This document shows positions 62,344 to 64,000 of a DNA stretch of 64,000 nucleotides, piece by piece. The notes under the pieces were generated by a model. That model was not told the origin of the DNA and did not search any database. It worked only from the letters and a program-made list of their open reading frames with translations. The translations under genes were made by a program, and so were the position numbers. How positions within the stretch are numbered: position 1 is the stretch's first letter; each line of letters opens with the position of its first letter. The DNA is from Bacteroidaceae bacterium (lineage in GTDB: Bacteria; Bacteroidota; Bacteroidia; Bacteroidales; Bacteroidaceae), in NCBI GenBank assembly GCA_017509605.1, contig JAFWPH010000021.1, positions 1 to 64,000 of the forward strand, read 5' to 3'.

Positions 62344-63141
62344 CTAATGCCGTCCGCCACGAGCTGCCACAAGCTTGCTGTTGCTGTTCGTCGTACCCGA
62401 GTTGCCCGCACTGGTTCTTACCCTGGTCGTGCCGCTCGCGCTATTGTTCGACGGACGGGAATTGTTCGTATTGTTGTTATTGTGCTGGATGCGAGCATTG
62501 TTGTGTCCCGCACCGTTGCTTGGAGTGTTCTGCACATGTGTCGTCCCAGTGGGATGGTTCGGCTTACGTACATCGTTGGGTTTGCCATTGTAGTGTCCTG
62601 TGCCATGACCGCCAGTAGGTGGGAAGTCGTTGCGTCTGCCTGCTTTCACCGTTCTCATGCCACCGCCTACAGGATGATTGTATTTGATGCCCTTGTAGTA
62701 GCTGGTATGATGGTTGTTGGCGCGGCTGTGAGCGCTGTGATACACCACGTATGCTTGCGGACGGTCGAAGAAAAAGTTACCACGAACATACATATTGTAG
62801 ATTGCAAAGGACCAGAGATTGCCACTGCGATACACCACCGGACGATAGAAGTAGGAGATGTTCTTGAAGCGACGGTACTGTGCCGGAGTGAGAATGTAGC
62901 TCAGGTCGGTGCAGAGATGATCCCAGTAGATACCGTATATGTTGCTTGGAGTGATATTCAGAAAGTAGTCGAAATATACCTCGTAAACCGACTCATACTG
63001 CATCTCAGAGAGATCAAGTTCGTAAGCCATCTTGTCTGCGATGAACGCTGCCTCTTCACGTGCCAACTCGTAGCTCATGCCTTTGGCGGATGCGACAACC
63101 ATTGTCACCATCACCATAAGTGTAATCATAAACTTCTTCAT
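62344..63141 (-). CDS. Exported protein with Asn/Arg-rich tail
   Basis: This 265-residue protein has a signal peptide ending MVVASAKG. Residues 25-110 are helical and Tyr-rich (AAFIADKMAYELDLSEMQYE). The second half is very rich in His, Asn, Gly, Ser and Arg and is probably disordered (NNARIQHNNNNTNNSRPSNN). No family is recognised with confidence. Confidence 0.72.
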   Translation of the reverse strand: MKKFMITLMVMVTMVVASAKGMSYELAREEAAFIADKMAYELDLSEMQYESVYEVYFDYFLNITPSNIYGIYWDHLCTDLSYILTPAQYRRFKNISYFYRPVVYRSGNLWSFAIYNMYVRGNFFFDRPQAYVVYHSAHSRANNHHTSYYKGIKYNHPVGGGMRTVKAGRRNDFPPTGGHGTGHYNGKPNDVRKPNHPTGTTHVQNTPSNGAGHNNARIQHNNNNTNNSRPSNNSASGTTRVRTSAGNSGTTNSNSKLVAARGGRH

Positions 63142-63343
63142 ATGCCTGAATCTTTAGATGTTGTTAATAATCGGTTTTTGTTCTCTTTACCATTATGACG
63201 ACAAAGAGTCTGAATAGTTTAGTCGGCGATTGTGAAAAAATGCAAAAGACTCAGCCTCCCACTTTGTCACCAGCAGGATGTAAGGAGTTCATCGTTACAC
63301 GATGTGATTAGTAAAAAACAGGATAGAGGTTGTTAGTGACTTG

Positions 63344-64000
63344 TCAACTGTAGAGGAAGCGCTTGATGCTCTTCTTTGGGGTTTTCTCGAAAGGTTCCTC
63401 TCGCAGTTCAATAGCCGACACTCTGCTATAGGCTGGCAGGACGTGATTGAGGTGCTTCATGTTCTGGTCCATCACTTTCTTCACATCATTGTCATTGAAC
63501 GACATGGACTTCATTGCCTCCGCATCGGGATAAACCAAGGCTACGAACTTCTCGCCACGCTGCACCACCAGACAATCAGCCACCAAAGGCATACCACCCA
63601 ACTTGTCCTCGATCTCCTCGGGATAAACATTTTGTCCGTTAGAAGCAAGGAGCATGCTTTTCAGGCGGCCGCGGATGAAGATGTGTCCGTCGGGAATCAT
63701 TGTGCCAAGGTCACCCGTATGGTACCATCCCTCACTGTCGATGGCCTGTGCTGTAGCCTCCTCGTCCTTATAATAGCCAAGCATCACATTCTGGCCGCGG
63801 GCAAGAATCTCTCCGCTCTCATCATCGGGGTTTGCCCGCACTATCTTTACTTCCATGCCGTCAACAGGCTGGCCACACGACCCTGGCAAGTTGTCCATGT
63901 AATCACTGAAGGAGATCAGCGGTGCGCACTCAGTGACGCCATATCCAACGGAGATGGGGAAACCGATACTGCGTAGGAACGACTCCACCTCCTGGTTGAA
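63344..64000 (-). CDS. AMP-dependent acyl-CoA synthetase, C-terminal part
   Basis: The frame is open to the window edge, so the 5' part of the gene lies beyond 64000. The visible 218 residues have GYGVTECAPLISFS (adenylate-forming core), GWYHTGDLGTMIPDGHIFI (the TGDLG motif), GRLKSMLLASNGQNVYPEEI and a C-terminal end with PFEKTPKKSIKR. The final Lys-containing motif is the catalytic region of the C-terminal subdomain. It activates a carboxylic acid, probably a fatty acid, to its CoA thioester. Substrate specificity cannot be told from this part. Confidence 0.9.
   Translation of the reverse strand, partial: FNQEVESFLRSIGFPISVGYGVTECAPLISFSDYMDNLPGSCGQPVDGMEVKIVRANPDDESGEILARGQNVMLGYYKDEEATAQAIDSEGWYHTGDLGTMIPDGHIFIRGRLKSMLLASNGQNVYPEEIEDKLGGMPLVADCLVVQRGEKFVALVYPDAEAMKSMSFNDNDVKKVMDQNMKHLNHVLPAYSRVSAIELREEPFEKTPKKSIKRFLYS

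Overview
The window reads as chromosomal DNA of a Bacteroidota bacterium, most likely Prevotellaceae (Prevotella/Segatella type). The signs are repeated TAnnTTTG promoter elements of the Bacteroidota sigma factor, two of them with an upstream TTTG at 19-20 bases; BACON domains; a PorT-like outer-membrane barrel; a DUF4421 protein; a DPP IV-type peptidase; and a succinyl-CoA:acetate CoA-transferase. The genus is an inference. I see no rRNA, tRNA, intact insertion sequence, prophage or CRISPR array.

Layout. (1) 153-1628, minus: polysaccharide flippase. (2) 1980-23153, plus: a tight run of 16 genes. It begins with an ASKHA-fold ATPase resembling SrfB and a P-loop protein resembling SrfC. It continues with a membrane-anchored subtilisin-type protease, a second GTPase-like protein, several membrane-tethered or exported helical proteins, a tail-anchored multi-domain protein, a DUF2135/YfaP-like protein, and small membrane proteins with zinc-ribbon, GYF, CD225, DUF1294, DUF2752 and DUF805 domains. 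(3) 23.2-23.8 kb: two hairpins, a gene remnant and a promoter leading to a small outer-membrane barrel gene at 23842. (4) 24518-31214, minus: surface-polysaccharide genes (polymerase, four glycosyltransferases, a radical SAM protein). The flippase of region 1 lies on the same strand on the far side of the 16-gene block, so that block may have been inserted into one polysaccharide locus. (5) 31404-43793: ordinary chromosome with the CoA-transferase, an ECF sigma factor with a probable anti-sigma partner, a protein pairing a GH97-N-like domain with a possible barrel, an RlmL-type rRNA methyltransferase with an Arg/Asp-rich tail, DPP IV, PurD and a membrane protein. (6) 43870-45954: a decayed zone with a lipoprotein, an orphan Imm32-like immunity gene, a HigB toxin remnant and a large nested inverted repeat. 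(7) 45955-54988, plus: a compact Ser/Thr phosphosignalling cassette with two kinases (one fused to FHA), a zinc-ribbon/FHA protein, an FHA-TM-trypsin-like protease fusion, a BACON/outer-membrane protein, an exported protein and a PP2C phosphatase. (8) 55003-64000: lipoprotein and exported-protein genes, about 1 kb of non-coding DNA with a transposon-like relic, a DnaJ-type zinc-finger protein, a DUF4421 protein, a sugar transporter, and the 3' part of an acyl-CoA ligase gene.

The two blocks most worth attention are regions 2 and 7. Each combines cytosolic NTP-dependent enzymes, transmembrane tethers, an extracytoplasmic serine protease and exported proteins. The simplest reading is envelope-spanning signalling or conflict machinery. 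Their function, and whether they work together, are inference. All family names come from recognising motifs by eye; no search was run.
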